In this document: piece after piece, positions 28,066 to 40,273 of the stretch
How positions within the stretch are numbered: the first letter of the stretch is position 1
Layout of the letters: each line of letters starts with the position of its first letter
Source of the DNA: Halomonas sp. M20
Lineage (GTDB): Bacteria; Pseudomonadota; Gammaproteobacteria; Pseudomonadales; Halomonadaceae
Assembly (NCBI RefSeq): GCF_020622265.1
Contig: NZ_JACNMQ010000004.1
Span: 186,001-250,000 of the forward strand
Length of the DNA: 64,000 bases
Direction of reading: 5' to 3'
Program-made: the position numbers and the translations under genes
Notes under the pieces: generated by a model
What the model saw: the letters and a program-made list of their open reading frames with translations, nothing else
Database searches by the model: none
Told to the model about the DNA's origin: nothing

Positions 28066-28938
28066 TTACCAGCCAGTGACCTGCTTGAGCGCATCGCCGA
28101 TCTCGGCCAGAGAGCGCACGGTCTTGACGCCAGCCGATTCGAGAGCGGCAAACTTCTCGTCTGCGGTGCCCTTGCCGCCGGCAATGATAGCGCCAGCGTG
28201 GCCCATACGCTTGCCGGGGGGTGCGGTGACACCGGCAATATAGGCGACTACCGGCTTGGAGACATGCTCCTTGATATAGTCAGCCGCTTCTTCCTCAGCA
28301 GTACCACCGATCTCACCGATCATGACGATCGCTTCGGTCTTGGGATCCTTCTCGAACAGCTCAAGAATATCGATGAAGGTGGAACCCGGGATCGGATCGC
28401 CACCAATACCCACGCAGCTGGACTGTCCAAAGCCATGATCGGTGGTCTGCTTGACCGCTTCATAGGTCAAGGTGCCAGAGCGTGACACGATGCCCACACG
28501 ACCTGGCTTGTGAATATGCCCTGGCATGATGCCGATCTTGGTTTCACCCGGCGTGATCACGCCCGGGCAGTTCGGTCCGATCAGGCGCACGCCCAACTCG
28601 TCGCACTTGATCTTGGCTTCGAGCATATCAAGGGTCGGGATACCTTCGGTGATGCATACGATCAGCTTGATGCCGCCATTGGCAGCCTCGAGGATCGAAT
28701 CCTTGCAGAACGCGGCCGGTACATAGATGACCGACGCTTCGGCGCCGGTCTTCTCGACTGCTTCTCTGACAGTATTGAACACCGGCAGGCCCAGGTGTTC
28801 CTGGCCACCCTTGCCCGGGGTCACACCGCCCACCATCTGAGTGCCGTAGTCGATCGCCTGCTCAGAGTGGAAAGTACCTTGGCCACCGGTAAACCCTTGG
28901 CAAATGACCTTGGTGTTTTTATCGATCAGGATACTCAT
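28066..28938 (-). CDS. sucD: Succinyl-CoA synthetase alpha subunit
   Basis: 290 residues. CoA-binding Rossmann domain ([29 protein letters not shown]), a [10 protein letters not shown] motif, and the phosphohistidine loop [20 protein letters not shown] near the C-terminus. With SucC it makes succinate and ATP or GTP from succinyl-CoA. Its ATG overlaps the stop of sucC by one base. Confidence 0.96.
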   Translation of the reverse strand: MSILIDKNTKVICQGFTGGQGTFHSEQAIDYGTQMVGGVTPGKGGQEHLGLPVFNTVREAVEKTGAEASVIYVPAAFCKDSILEAANGGIKLIVCITEGIPTLDMLEAKIKCDELGVRLIGPNCPGVITPGETKIGIMPGHIHKPGRVGIVSRSGTLTYEAVKQTTDHGFGQSSCVGIGGDPIPGSTFIDILELFEKDPKTEAIVMIGEIGGTAEEEAADYIKEHVSKPVVAYIAGVTAPPGKRMGHAGAIIAGGKGTADEKFAALESAGVKTVRSLAEIGDALKQVTGW

Positions 28939-30104
28939 TACTTGCCCTCCGCCGCTTTAACCACCTGCTGTGCAGCGTCAGACAGGCTGGTAGCCGCGAT
29001 GATATTCAAACCACTGGACGCCAGCTTGTCGGCACCCAACTCGGCATTGTTGCCTTCCAGACGAACCACGACCGGCACATTGACGCCGACCTGCTCGACC
29101 GCCCCGATGATGCCCTCGGCAATCATGTCGCAGCGCACGATGCCACCGAAAATATTGACCAGAACCGCTTTTACCGACGTGTCCGAGAGGATGATCTTGA
29201 AGGCCTCGGCAACGCGCTCCTTGGTAGCACCGCCGCCGACATCGAGAAAGTTCGCCGGCTGGCCGCCATTAAGCTTGATGATGTCCATGGTACCCATGGC
29301 CAAACCGGCGCCATTGACCATGCACCCGATGTTGCCGTCGAGCGCGACGTAATTGAGCTCCCACTTCTGGGCATCGGCTTCACGTTCGTCTTCCTGGGAA
29401 GGATCGCGCATGGCCTGCAGATCCGGATGACGATAGAGCGCATTGCCGTCGAGACCAATCTTGGCGTCCAGGCAGTGCAGATTGCCCTGCTCGTTAATCA
29501 CCAATGGGTTGATCTCGAGCAGCGCAAGATCCTTGTCCTGGAACATCTTGGACAGCCCCAGAAATATCTTGGTGAACTGCTTGATCTGATCGCCCTTCAG
29601 CCCAAGCGCAAAGGCCAGTTCACGCGCTTGATAGGGTTGTGCGCCTACCAGCGGGTCGATCTCTGCCTTAAGAATCTTTTCGGGCGTTTCTTCGGCAACC
29701 TTCTCGATCTCGACACCGCCTTCCGTGGAGGCCATGAAGACTACGCGACGCGTGCCACGATCGACAACGGCACCCAGATACAGCTCGTTGGCAATATCGG
29801 TGCAAGTTTCGACCAGGATCTTGGAGACCGGCTGACCTTTTTCATCGGTCTGGAAAGTAACGAGATTCTTGCCCAGCCACTGTTCGGCAAAAGCCTTGGC
29901 TTCATCGGCGCTCTTGACCAGCTTGACGCCACCTGCCTTGCCTCGGCCTCCGGCATGGACCTGGGCTTTGACGACCCACATGTCGCCGCCGATCTTCTTG
30001 CACGCTTCCGCCGCTTCGCTAGGAGTGTCTACGGCGAAGCCTTTGGATACTGGCAAGCCGTAGTCGGCAAACAGCTGTTTGCCCTGATATTCGTGAAGGT
30101 TCAT
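28938..30104 (-). CDS. sucC: Succinyl-CoA synthetase beta subunit
   Basis: 388 residues from ATG 30104, exactly the E. coli length; longer starts add a non-conserved leader. ATP-grasp fold: [48 protein letters not shown] and the ligase motif [28 protein letters not shown]. It follows lpd after a 150-base gap that could hold its own promoter; I could not define one. Confidence 0.96.
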   Translation of the reverse strand: MNLHEYQGKQLFADYGLPVSKGFAVDTPSEAAEACKKIGGDMWVVKAQVHAGGRGKAGGVKLVKSADEAKAFAEQWLGKNLVTFQTDEKGQPVSKILVETCTDIANELYLGAVVDRGTRRVVFMASTEGGVEIEKVAEETPEKILKAEIDPLVGAQPYQARELAFALGLKGDQIKQFTKIFLGLSKMFQDKDLALLEINPLVINEQGNLHCLDAKIGLDGNALYRHPDLQAMRDPSQEDEREADAQKWELNYVALDGNIGCMVNGAGLAMGTMDIIKLNGGQPANFLDVGGGATKERVAEAFKIILSDTSVKAVLVNIFGGIVRCDMIAEGIIGAVEQVGVNVPVVVRLEGNNAELGADKLASSGLNIIAATSLSDAAQQVVKAAEGK

Positions 30105-30256
30105 CGTGTCATGCCATTGGTTGCATGTGCTCGAATGACGGCCAGGGGCAAGCACTTTTCAGGCTTGTCTTGACCGTCCCCTTCGCCCGCAAATGCGGAC
30201 GATATTCAATGAAGGATCAATCCTTTCGAGTATGATCCCTTTTAGTTTTAGGCCTT

Positions 30257-31738
<1,482 letters not shown>

Positions 31739-33406
31739 TTACACGTCCAGGATCAGGCGTGCCGGATCTTCGAGCAATTCCTTGATCGCGACCAGAAACT
31801 GCACCGCATCCTTGCCGTCGATCTGACGATGATCATAAGACACGGCCAGGTACATCATCGGGCGTATCTCGACCTGACCATTCACCGCCATCGGGCGTTC
31901 CTGAATCTTGTGCATACCCAGAATGGCGGTCTGCGGCGGATTGATGATCGGTGTGGACATCAATGAACCGAAGATACCGCCATTGGTGATGGTGAAGGTA
32001 CCGCCTTGCATCTCCTCGATACCCAGCTTGCCATCTCGAGCACGCTTGCCGAAGTCGACGATGGTTTTTTCCACGTCGGCAATCTTCATGCTATCGGTAT
32101 CGCGCAGCACGGGAACGACCAGACCGCGGGGAGTAGAAACCGCCACCCCGATATCCTGGTAACCATGATAGACGATGTCGGTGCCGTCGATGGAGGCGTT
32201 GACATCCGGGAAACGCTTGAGTGCCTCGCAGGCCGCCTTGACGAAAAATCCCATGAAACCAAGTTTGGTATCATGCGTTTTCTGGAACGTTTCCTTGTAC
32301 TGGGCACGCAGCTGCATGACCGCGGTCATGTCCACTTCGTTGTACGTGGTCAGCATGGCAGCAGTCTGCTGGGCTTGCACCAGCCGCTTGGCGATGGTCT
32401 GGCGCAGACGACTCATGGGCACGCGCTTCTCGGGACGTTCGCCCTCTACATCCGGTGCCGCCTGAGCCGCTGCCTTCGTGGTCGCCTCCGATGAAGCTGA
32501 AGTCGACTTGGCATTGGAGGAAGACTTCTTGGCGTTGCCTTCGGAAACCGCCTTTTGCACATCCTCCTTGAGAATGCGCCCGCCTTTGCCGGTGCCTTCG
32601 ATCTTGTTGGCATCCAGGTCATGCTCGGCAATCATCTTGCGCGCAGCCGGCGCGACTATCTTGTCGCCGACCTTGGCATCATCTTCTTCTTGAGCACTAT
32701 CATCCTGCTTGTCCTTGCCGCTGGACTCATCCTTCTGCTTGCTTTTACCGCTCTCGGCGGAACCACCTTCGCTACCGCCGCCTTCGGCGAAGATGGCCAG
32801 TACCGCTTCAGATTCGACCTGCTCGCCTTCTTCGGCCTTGATTTCCGCGAGGGCGCCATCGGCGGGAGCGACAACTTCCAGCACTACCTTATCGGTTTCG
32901 ATATCCGCCAGCACTTCATCGCGCTTGACGGATTCACCCACTTTCTTGTGCCAGGTCGATACCGTACCTTCCTGGATCGACTCAGGGAAGGAAGGCGCCT
33001 TGACATCGTGCTTCTTGCCTGAGGAAGCGGCTTTCTCGCTCTTTTCGGAAGCCTCCTGTTCGTCGGCTTCGTCGGAATTATCCTCGGACTCGGCATTGGC
33101 AGAATCATCCTCTTCCTGCTTGGACGATTCCTCATCTTCCTGCTTGTCGCCACTCTCCTTGCTTTCCTGAGCGTCGCCGATCATGCCCAACACCTGTTCC
33201 GATTCACAGGTATCGCCCTCTTCGACCTTGATCTCGGAGAGGGTCCCCGCGTCCTGAGCCACCACCTCGAGAACCACCTTGTCGGTTTCGATCTCGACAA
33301 TCAGCTCGTCTCGCTCAACGCTGTCACCAGGTTTCTTGTGCCAGGTAGCCACTGTCCCTTCGTTGATGGACTCAGGGAAACTGGGCGCTTTGATCTCAGT
33401 AGCCAT
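31739..33406 (-). CDS. sucB: Dihydrolipoyl succinyltransferase (E2) with two lipoyl domains
   Basis: 555 residues, well over the usual 400-odd for SucB. Residues 1-75: lipoyl domain with ETDKVVLE (Lys 43). Then a Ser/Glu/Asp-rich linker. Residues about 137-212: a second, near-identical lipoyl domain ([25 protein letters not shown]). A second acidic linker is followed by the E1/E3-binding domain ([32 protein letters not shown]) and the catalytic domain with [16 protein letters not shown]. It transfers succinyl from lipoamide to CoA. Two lipoyl domains are more usual in pyruvate dehydrogenase E2, but the catalytic domain and neighbours are clearly oxoglutarate type. Confidence 0.94.
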   Translation of the reverse strand: MATEIKAPSFPESINEGTVATWHKKPGDSVERDELIVEIETDKVVLEVVAQDAGTLSEIKVEEGDTCESEQVLGMIGDAQESKESGDKQEDEESSKQEEDDSANAESEDNSDEADEQEASEKSEKAASSGKKHDVKAPSFPESIQEGTVSTWHKKVGESVKRDEVLADIETDKVVLEVVAPADGALAEIKAEEGEQVESEAVLAIFAEGGGSEGGSAESGKSKQKDESSGKDKQDDSAQEEDDAKVGDKIVAPAARKMIAEHDLDANKIEGTGKGGRILKEDVQKAVSEGNAKKSSSNAKSTSASSEATTKAAAQAAPDVEGERPEKRVPMSRLRQTIAKRLVQAQQTAAMLTTYNEVDMTAVMQLRAQYKETFQKTHDTKLGFMGFFVKAACEALKRFPDVNASIDGTDIVYHGYQDIGVAVSTPRGLVVPVLRDTDSMKIADVEKTIVDFGKRARDGKLGIEEMQGGTFTITNGGIFGSLMSTPIINPPQTAILGMHKIQERPMAVNGQVEIRPMMYLAVSYDHRQIDGKDAVQFLVAIKELLEDPARLILDV

Positions 33407-33447
33407 TTGCTTTCCTTAAAATATTCTTTCGTCCCGGTGAAAGTGCC

Positions 33448-36282
33448 TCAGGCATTGAAGGCGTCTTCGACCAATTGACGCTGCTGTTCGATATGTACAG
33501 ACATATAGCCGGCGGCGGGTGCTGCTGAGGCAGGTCGGCCTGCGAACTTCAAGTCTCGACCCAGACCATTGGACAGCATGTCGGCTACCACGCGCAGGTG
33601 GTGCTGACTTTGATACCAGGCCCCCTGGTTCAGTGGCTCTTCCTGACACCACACCACTTGTTCCAGATTCGGGTACATCTTGAGCGTTTCGTGAAGCTCG
33701 TCCTTGGGGAAAGGATAAAGCTGCTCGACACGAATGACGGCCGTATCATCACGCTCCTTGTCGCTGCGATATGCCGCAAGGTCGTAATATACCTTGCCTG
33801 AACACAGCACTGCCCGCGTAACTTTCTGGGCATCGAGCTTGCCCTGGTCTTCCAGCACCATTTCAAAACGGCCGTTGGCGAGTTCTTCAAGACTGGAAAC
33901 CGCTTCCTTGTGACGCAACAGACTCTTGGGTGACATCACAATCAGAGGCTTGCGCAAGGGTCGAATCACTTGGCGGCGCAGCAAATGGAATATCTGTGCT
34001 GGCGTAGTCGGCACACACACCTGCATGTTGTGCTCAGCGCAAAGTTGCAGGAAGCGTTCGAGGCGTGCCGAAGAGTGCTCGGGCCCTTGCCCTTCATAGC
34101 CATGGGGCAGCAACAGAGTCAAGCCGCAAAGGCGCGCCCACTTGGATTCACCCGAGGAGATGAACTGATCGATCACCACCTGGGCGCCATTGGCGAAATC
34201 GCCAAACTGGGCTTCCCAGATGTTGAGCGCACTAGGCATGGTGGTGGCGTAACCGTACTCGAAGGCCAGTACGGCTTCTTCCGAAAGGAAAGAGTCGTAG
34301 ATGGAGAACCTTGGCTGCCCTTCGCGGATATGCTGAAGCGGTACGTAGGTCGTTCCATCTTTCTGGTTATGAATCACCGCGTGGCGGTGAGAAAAAGTAC
34401 CACGTCCGGTATCCTGGCCGGTGAGACGTATCGGGTGCCCTTTATCGAGCAGCGTTGCATAAGCCAGGGTTTCGGCAAAGCCCCAGTTGAGCGCCATGCC
34501 TCCGGCATGCATCTTGCGCCGATCTTCATAGATCTTGGCAACCTGGCGTTGGACCTGAATGCCATCCGGAATTTCACACATGCGTGCAGCTAGCTTTTGC
34601 ATGCGCTTCATGTCGATGCTGGTGTCCGCATCCCCTGTCCACTCATGGCCGATATAAGGCGTCCAGTCGACGAATAGCTCCGTATTGGGCTTCTTCACCA
34701 ACGCGTCCGCCACGTGATTCCCCGCCTGAAGATCGTCCCGATACTTCTCGGTCATGGCCTTGACGGTCTCTTCATCCACGACGCCTTCCTTGATCAGGCG
34801 AGACGCGTAGATTTCCCGGGCACTCTTATGCTTCTTGATCTTGCTGTACATCATAGGTTGAGTGCCAGAGGGTTCATCGGCTTCGTTATGCCCACGCCGG
34901 CGGTAGCACACCATGTCAATGACGACATCCTTGTGAAACTGCTGACGATAGTCGACCGCCACCTGGGTGGCATGTAGTACCGCATCCGCATCATCGCCGT
35001 TGACGTGAAAGATCGGGGCCTGAACCATCTTGGCAATGTCGGTGCAATACTCTGTGGAACGGGTGTCCTCCGGGTGTGATGTGGTGAAACCAACCTGATT
35101 ATTGATGACGATGTGCAAGGTGCCGCCAGTACGATAGCCCCGGGTCTGGGACATCTGGAAGGTTTCCATGACGACGCCCTGGCCTGCAAAGGCGGCGTCG
35201 CCATGCACATTGATCGGCAACACCTTGTCGCCTTCGAAATCTTCGCGGCGATCCTGGCGTGCCCGAACGGACCCTTCGACGACCGGTGCGGAAATTTCCA
35301 GGTGAGACGGGTTGAAGGCCAGCGCAAGATGAACTTCACCGCCTGGCGTCATGACGTTTGAACTGAAGCCCTGGTGGTACTTGACGTCCCCGGAGCCTTT
35401 CTCGATGATCTTCTTGCCATCGAACTCCTCTATCAGTTCTGACGGGCTCTTGCCAAGAATGTTGACCAGCAGGTTAAGACGACCTCGGTGAGCCATGCCA
35501 ATGACGATTTCCTTGGCTCCATACCCGCCGGTACGCTGAATGATTTCATCCATCATCGGGATGAAGTTTTCACCGCCTTCAAGACCAAATCGCTTGGTTC
35601 CGGGATACTTGGAGGCCAGATAACTCTCCAGACCTTCCGCCGCGGACAATCGCTCCATGGTGTGCTTACGCACATCATCACTGAACTTCGGCTGAGAACG
35701 TACCGATTCGAAACGCTGCTGGAGCCAGCGCTTCTCTTCAGTGTCAACGATATGCATGAACTCGCAGCCGATGCTGCGGCAATAGGTCTGATTCAGCGCA
35801 TCATAGATTTCCTTCAAAGGCGCCTTGTCTTTGCCTAGAAAGAATGAGCCAGTCTGGAATTCGGTATCCATGTCAGCTTGGGACAGCTGATGGAAGGACA
35901 GATCAAGATCGGGTACAGGCGCCGGATTGCGCAAATCCAGAGGATCGATATCCGCTTTTTGATGCCCCCGGAATCGGTAGGCATTGATCAGCTGTAGAAC
36001 TTTGACCTGCTTTCGATTCTCGCCACCGCCGTCGCTATCGCTGGCGTGGCCGTTGCGACGGCTGCGTGCCAATTGATAGAACTGCTCGCGAATCGGACTT
36101 AGGGGTATGTCGTGGGAGGGACTTCCCTCGGGACGTGGCAATTTATCGAAGTAATTGCGCCACTCATCCGGAATCTCATTGGGATCAGTCAGATACTGCT
36201 CGTAAAGTGCTTCTACGTAGTGGGCGTTGCCACCGCTCATGTGGGAGGTACGCCACATCAACTCCATTATGCCTTCTTGCAT
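33448..36282 (-). CDS. sucA: 2-oxoglutarate dehydrogenase E1 component
   Basis: 944 residues from ATG 36282, chosen because AGGTG lies 8 bases upstream and the N-terminus (MQEGIMELMWRTSHMSGGNAHYVEALYEQYL) matches the Pseudomonas SucA start. Contains GMAHRGRLNLLVNILG, thiamine-diphosphate residues HGDAAFAGQGVVMET and NNQVGFTT, RRRGHNEADEPSGTQPMMY, and the C-terminal transketolase part (LTGQDTGRGTFSHRHAV, GYEGQGPEHSSARLERFLQL). Decarboxylates 2-oxoglutarate and succinylates SucB. A hairpin terminator precedes it after sdhB. Confidence 0.96.
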   Translation of the reverse strand: MQEGIMELMWRTSHMSGGNAHYVEALYEQYLTDPNEIPDEWRNYFDKLPRPEGSPSHDIPLSPIREQFYQLARSRRNGHASDSDGGGENRKQVKVLQLINAYRFRGHQKADIDPLDLRNPAPVPDLDLSFHQLSQADMDTEFQTGSFFLGKDKAPLKEIYDALNQTYCRSIGCEFMHIVDTEEKRWLQQRFESVRSQPKFSDDVRKHTMERLSAAEGLESYLASKYPGTKRFGLEGGENFIPMMDEIIQRTGGYGAKEIVIGMAHRGRLNLLVNILGKSPSELIEEFDGKKIIEKGSGDVKYHQGFSSNVMTPGGEVHLALAFNPSHLEISAPVVEGSVRARQDRREDFEGDKVLPINVHGDAAFAGQGVVMETFQMSQTRGYRTGGTLHIVINNQVGFTTSHPEDTRSTEYCTDIAKMVQAPIFHVNGDDADAVLHATQVAVDYRQQFHKDVVIDMVCYRRRGHNEADEPSGTQPMMYSKIKKHKSAREIYASRLIKEGVVDEETVKAMTEKYRDDLQAGNHVADALVKKPNTELFVDWTPYIGHEWTGDADTSIDMKRMQKLAARMCEIPDGIQVQRQVAKIYEDRRKMHAGGMALNWGFAETLAYATLLDKGHPIRLTGQDTGRGTFSHRHAVIHNQKDGTTYVPLQHIREGQPRFSIYDSFLSEEAVLAFEYGYATTMPSALNIWEAQFGDFANGAQVVIDQFISSGESKWARLCGLTLLLPHGYEGQGPEHSSARLERFLQLCAEHNMQVCVPTTPAQIFHLLRRQVIRPLRKPLIVMSPKSLLRHKEAVSSLEELANGRFEMVLEDQGKLDAQKVTRAVLCSGKVYYDLAAYRSDKERDDTAVIRVEQLYPFPKDELHETLKMYPNLEQVVWCQEEPLNQGAWYQSQHHLRVVADMLSNGLGRDLKFAGRPASAAPAAGYMSVHIEQQRQLVEDAFNA

Positions 36283-36400
36283 CACTCGATCACCTGCACT
36301 GATGAGGCATTGTCGTCGCCCGGTACGAGCACGCATCGGCGACACCCTTGCCCTGCCGTTGAAACCTGGCCTCGACGTTAGTATCACGGCAGTAATGGCT

Positions 36401-36430
36401 AAAAGCCGGTGCACCCGGGCACCGGCTCTT
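36401..36430 (-). terminator. Hairpin between sdhB and sucA
   Basis: GCCGGTGC / GCACCGGC with an extra AAGA..TTTT context; on the minus strand the stem is followed by TTTT. It probably trims sdhCDAB transcripts while allowing read-through into sucA. Confidence 0.75.
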
Positions 36431-36507
36431 GGCGCGTAGGCCTGTTCCTTGGCGAGTCATCGCTGAAAAGGAAGCTGTCACCATGATAGCAAGCTACGAG
36501 CCACGAT

Positions 36508-37212
36508 TTAAGTGGCATTCTCCATCAGCAGCTCGCGAATCTTGCCTATTGCGCGAGTCGGATTGAGCCCCTTGGGACATACGGCCACGCAATTCATGAT
36601 GCCACGGCAGCGAAAGACACTGAACGGATCTTCAAGTTCGGCCAATCGCTCTCGTGCGGCGGTATCACGACTATCGGCCAGAAAGCGATATGCTTGAAGC
36701 AAACCGGCAGGCCCCACGAACTTGTCCGGATTCCACCAGAACGACGGACAGGAAGTGGAACAGCAGGCGCACAGGATGCACTCATAGAGCCCATCGAGTT
36801 TATCGCGCTCTTCCGGTGACTGCAGTCGTTCGATGGCCGGCGGGGTCGTGTCGTTCTGCAGATATGGCTGGATACGCTCGTACTGCTTGTAGAAAATACC
36901 CATGTCGACCACCAGATCGCGCACGACCGGCAGGCCAGGCAAAGGACGCAATGTCAGCTTGTTGTCCTTGACCACGGCAGAAAGCGGCGTGATACACGCC
37001 AGGCCGTTGGTGCCGTTGATATTCATGCCATCAGAGCCGCACACCCCTTCGCGGCAGCTGCGCCGATAGGCCATGGAGCTGTCCTGCTGCTTGATGAGCT
37101 CGAGGACATTGAGAACCATTACGTCACGGCCCTGAGTGTCAACCTGGAACTCTTGCATGTAGGGGGCGGAGTCGGTCTCCGGATTGTAACGATATATGGA
37201 TACTTGAAGCAT
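36508..37212 (-). CDS. sdhB: Succinate dehydrogenase iron-sulfur subunit
   Basis: 234 residues. [2Fe-2S] site CREGVCGSDGMNING, then [4Fe-4S] and [3Fe-4S] sites CILCACCSTSCPSFWW and CRGIMNCVAVCPKGLNP. It carries electrons from SdhA to the quinone site. GGGAGG ribosome site. Confidence 0.97.
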   Translation of the reverse strand: MLQVSIYRYNPETDSAPYMQEFQVDTQGRDVMVLNVLELIKQQDSSMAYRRSCREGVCGSDGMNINGTNGLACITPLSAVVKDNKLTLRPLPGLPVVRDLVVDMGIFYKQYERIQPYLQNDTTPPAIERLQSPEERDKLDGLYECILCACCSTSCPSFWWNPDKFVGPAGLLQAYRFLADSRDTAARERLAELEDPFSVFRCRGIMNCVAVCPKGLNPTRAIGKIRELLMENAT

Positions 37213-37223
37213 GACAGCCTCCC

Positions 37224-38996
37224 TCAGTAAGTCCGGATTTTAGGCTCGAAGGTATCGACGGTCTTGGGTGTGAAGTTCACATCGCGCTTGCCCAGCTTCT
37301 TTTCAGTGGGGAAGTAGACGGAATGCTTCAACCAGTTGACATCGTCGCGATCCGGGTAATCATAGCGCGAGTGCGCGCCGCGGCTTTCTCTACGCTCGAA
37401 TGCGGAAATAGCGGTAGCCTCGGCGACCTCGAGCAGGTTATCGAGCTCGAGGGCTTCAATACGTGCCGTGTTGAACGTATCGGACTTGTCACCCAGCTGT
37501 GCATTCGCGATTCGTTCGCGCAGTTCAGCGAGTTTCTTGACGCCGCTCTGCATGTTTTCCTCTTTGCGGAAAACCCCGAAGTCGTTTTGCATGACTGCCT
37601 GCAGATCTGTCTTGAGCGTCGCCACGGCTTCGCCGTCATTCGATTCGTTCCAGCGATTCATGCGAGCCATGGAAGCATCGATATCCGACTGAGAAGCATC
37701 CATGTAATCGATGCCTTCATTGAGCGCACCTTCGATGAACATGCCAGCCGCCCGGCCGAACACCACAAGGTCAAGCAGCGAATTGCCGCCCAAACGATTG
37801 GCGCCATGTACGGAAACACAGGCAACTTCGCCGCAGGCAAACAGGCCATTGACGATATGATCGTTGCCTTCAGCATCTGGCATGATGGCCTGACCGTGTA
37901 CATTGGTCGGTATGCCGCCCATCATGTAGTGACAGGTTGGCACAACCGGAATCGGATCCTGAGCCGGGTTCACGTGGGCAAAAGTTCTGGCCAACTCGAC
38001 GATGCCAGGCAGACGCTTCTGCAGAACCTCTTCGCCCAGGTGATCGAGCTTGAGCATGACATGATCGCCGTTCTCGCCACAGCCACGCCCTTCGAGCATC
38101 TCCATGACCATGGAGCGTGCAACGACATCGCGACTGGCAAGATCTTTCGCATTAGGCGCATAACGCTCCATGAAGCGCTCGCCATCCTTGTTGATCAGGT
38201 AGCCGCCTTCGCCGCGGCACCCTTCGGTAACCAGGGTCCCCGCGCCATAAATGCCCGTCGGATGGAACTGCCACATCTCCATATCCTGCATGGGGAAGCC
38301 GGCGCGTAGCGCCATGCCGATACCATCGCCGGTATTAATTAAGGCATTGGTAGTCGAGGAGAAAATACGGCCTGCGCCACCGGTCGCGAGAACCGTCGCC
38401 TTGGACTTCACATGAACGACTTCGCCGGTCTCGATGCACAAGGCAATACAGCCAACCACATCACCCTTCGTATTCTTGACCAGATCGACGGCATACCACT
38501 CGTTGAGAAAGACGGTGTCATTCTTCAGGTTGTTCTGATAAAGCGTATGTAGAAGCGCATGGCCTGTACGGTCCGCAGCTGCGCAGGTACGTGCTGCCTG
38601 ACCGCCTTCGCCAAAATTCTTGGACTGTCCGCCGAAGGGACGCTGGTAGATGCGTCCATTGTCGAAGCGAGAAAACGGCAAGCCCATGTGTTCGAGTTCG
38701 AACACCGCCTTAGGACCCTCGGTACACATGTATTCCGCAGCGTCCTGGTCAGCGATATAGTCGCTGCCCTTGACCGTGTCGTACATGTGCCAGCGCCAGT
38801 CGTCATTGGGGTCGGCAGAACCGATGGCGCAGGTGATACCCCCCTGAGCCGAGACCGTATGGGAACGAGTTGGGAATACCTTGGAGAGTACGGCGGTCTT
38901 CTTGCCGGACTTGGCAAGCTCGAGTGCAGCCCGCAAACCGGAGCCACCCCCACCGATGATAATGGCATCGAAGGATAAATTACGCATAGCGGACAT
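37224..38996 (-). CDS. sdhA: Succinate dehydrogenase flavoprotein subunit
   Basis: 590 residues. FAD fold [18 protein letters not shown], covalent FAD histidine in [28 protein letters not shown], active-site [10 protein letters not shown] and [27 protein letters not shown]. It oxidises succinate to fumarate on the cytoplasmic face. Starts 4 bases after the sdhD stop with a GGGGAG site. Confidence 0.97.
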   Translation of the reverse strand: MSAMRNLSFDAIIIGGGGSGLRAALELAKSGKKTAVLSKVFPTRSHTVSAQGGITCAIGSADPNDDWRWHMYDTVKGSDYIADQDAAEYMCTEGPKAVFELEHMGLPFSRFDNGRIYQRPFGGQSKNFGEGGQAARTCAAADRTGHALLHTLYQNNLKNDTVFLNEWYAVDLVKNTKGDVVGCIALCIETGEVVHVKSKATVLATGGAGRIFSSTTNALINTGDGIGMALRAGFPMQDMEMWQFHPTGIYGAGTLVTEGCRGEGGYLINKDGERFMERYAPNAKDLASRDVVARSMVMEMLEGRGCGENGDHVMLKLDHLGEEVLQKRLPGIVELARTFAHVNPAQDPIPVVPTCHYMMGGIPTNVHGQAIMPDAEGNDHIVNGLFACGEVACVSVHGANRLGGNSLLDLVVFGRAAGMFIEGALNEGIDYMDASQSDIDASMARMNRWNESNDGEAVATLKTDLQAVMQNDFGVFRKEENMQSGVKKLAELRERIANAQLGDKSDTFNTARIEALELDNLLEVAEATAISAFERRESRGAHSRYDYPDRDDVNWLKHSVYFPTEKKLGKRDVNFTPKTVDTFEPKIRTY

Positions 38997-38999
38997 GGA

Positions 39000-39347
39000 T
39001 CAGGCTCCCCAGAGGATTTGTATGGCCCATACCAGGAACACGAAGATGGCGACAATCAATACAACTTGTGCACCAAAGCGTATTCTAGTGGGCTTTATAT
39101 AATCGGTGATGACGGTCCATAGGCCGACCCAGGCATGCGCCGATAGTGCGATGAAAGCCAGTAATGAGAAAATGCGCATCCAGGTCTGAGAAAAGAGCCC
39201 ATGCCAGGTTATATAATCCAGTTCGGGATGAAGTAGAAAATACCCCACCATGAAAAGCGTATAGAGCGCGAGGATGGCTGCCGACACCTGCTGGATCAGC
39301 CAATCAGACAATCCACTACGACTGAAGTTCGTTACGTTGGTTACCAT
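39000..39347 (-). CDS. sdhD: Succinate dehydrogenase membrane anchor SdhD
   Basis: 115 residues, three helices. The conserved HAWVGLWTVITDYIKP region contains the heme-ligand/quinone-site neighbourhood. Overlaps the end of sdhC by 7 bases. Confidence 0.93.
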   Translation of the reverse strand: MVTNVTNFSRSGLSDWLIQQVSAAILALYTLFMVGYFLLHPELDYITWHGLFSQTWMRIFSLLAFIALSAHAWVGLWTVITDYIKPTRIRFGAQVVLIVAIFVFLVWAIQILWGA

Positions 39348-39718
39348 ACCCAGACTCCTGCCAGAATCACCAGTACCGCGGCGGCAATGAAGGTAATCTT
39401 TGATGTTTGCACACCCCCTTCCAGATCGATGCCGATATCAAAATCCATCAGCAGATGCCGTACACCTGCGACAAAATGAAACGACAACGCCGACAACAAC
39501 CCCCAGGCAATGAGCTTTGCCAGGAAGTTGTATTCCAGGGCCTCCCGTACTGCCTCGAACCCCTGTGGCGAAGAGAGCGATGCATCGAGTGCCCAGAAGG
39601 CAAAAATCAGACCGACAAAGAGAATGACGCCGGTAACACGATGAGTGATGGAAGTCAGGGCAGGAAGAGGAAACTTTATAGTGGAGAGATCGAGGTTTAC
39701 GGGTCTTTTGCTATTCAC
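39341..39718 (-). CDS. sdhC: Succinate dehydrogenase cytochrome b556 subunit
   Basis: 125 residues with a GTG start. RPVNLDLSTIKFPLPALTSITHRVTGVILF is the classic SdhC signature, and SFHFVAGVRHLLMDFDIG holds the heme histidine. Three transmembrane helices. First gene of sdhCDAB; the promoter lies in the 39719-40273 gap. Confidence 0.94.
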   Translation of the reverse strand: MNSKRPVNLDLSTIKFPLPALTSITHRVTGVILFVGLIFAFWALDASLSSPQGFEAVREALEYNFLAKLIAWGLLSALSFHFVAGVRHLLMDFDIGIDLEGGVQTSKITFIAAAVLVILAGVWVW

Positions 39719-40273
39719 GGCTCGTCACACACCCTATTGGCCCACTTGTTTAATCACGGTCGATTAGAGTGGGTAGTGATTTTGAGGAAGGTTTCCAGTA
39801 ATACGCCAGATGGCGCGACCGATTTTCGATGGCTGGTCAGTCGCGTGATGAAGATTATAAGGGATGGAAGCGAAGTCTGACAAATCGTTACCGGCCTAAC
39901 ACGACCATGGTGTTACTCTGGGTAACGTCGCTACAGGTAGCCGCAAAAAGGTCGTTGAAAGGTATCAGAGCGGCTATCATCGTGTTACCTGGGTTCTATC
40001 GACAAGGTCGCAATCGCGATATCGTAACCTTGCAACCACCAACGATGAATTGACAAAACCAACGACACTTTTATAGTGAGAGAGCAATTGCTGCTTCGCA
40101 GCAATTCCGAGTTGGTATTTCAAGACTTGTTCGAGCCCCGCCTATTACGCAGGAAAAGGCTAACACCTGACAATGAAGCGACATTTACGGGCGTGACCTG
40201 ACCAACGCCTGGTAAACACGCACCGAATCGTGAACAGGTTCTTACCAGTAATCGAAACCGCAGGAGACCTAGC
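39719..40273. promoter_or_regulatory. Divergent control region between sdhC and gltA
   Basis: 555 bases with no convincing gene. It holds several GTTAC/GTAAC words: 39886, 39911, the dyad GTTACTCTGGGTAAC at 39912-39926, 39983 and 40023. A 9-bp hairpin lies at 40086-40106. Both promoters must lie here; I could not fix -10/-35 boxes. An AGGAGA ribosome site precedes gltA. Confidence 0.55.
40086..40106. other. Perfect hairpin in the gltA leader
   Basis: AATTGCTGC-TTC-GCAGCAATT, a 9-bp stem with a stable TTC loop, about 170 bases before gltA. There is no U-run, so it is not a simple terminator; it could be an mRNA leader structure or protein site. Confidence 0.4.
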
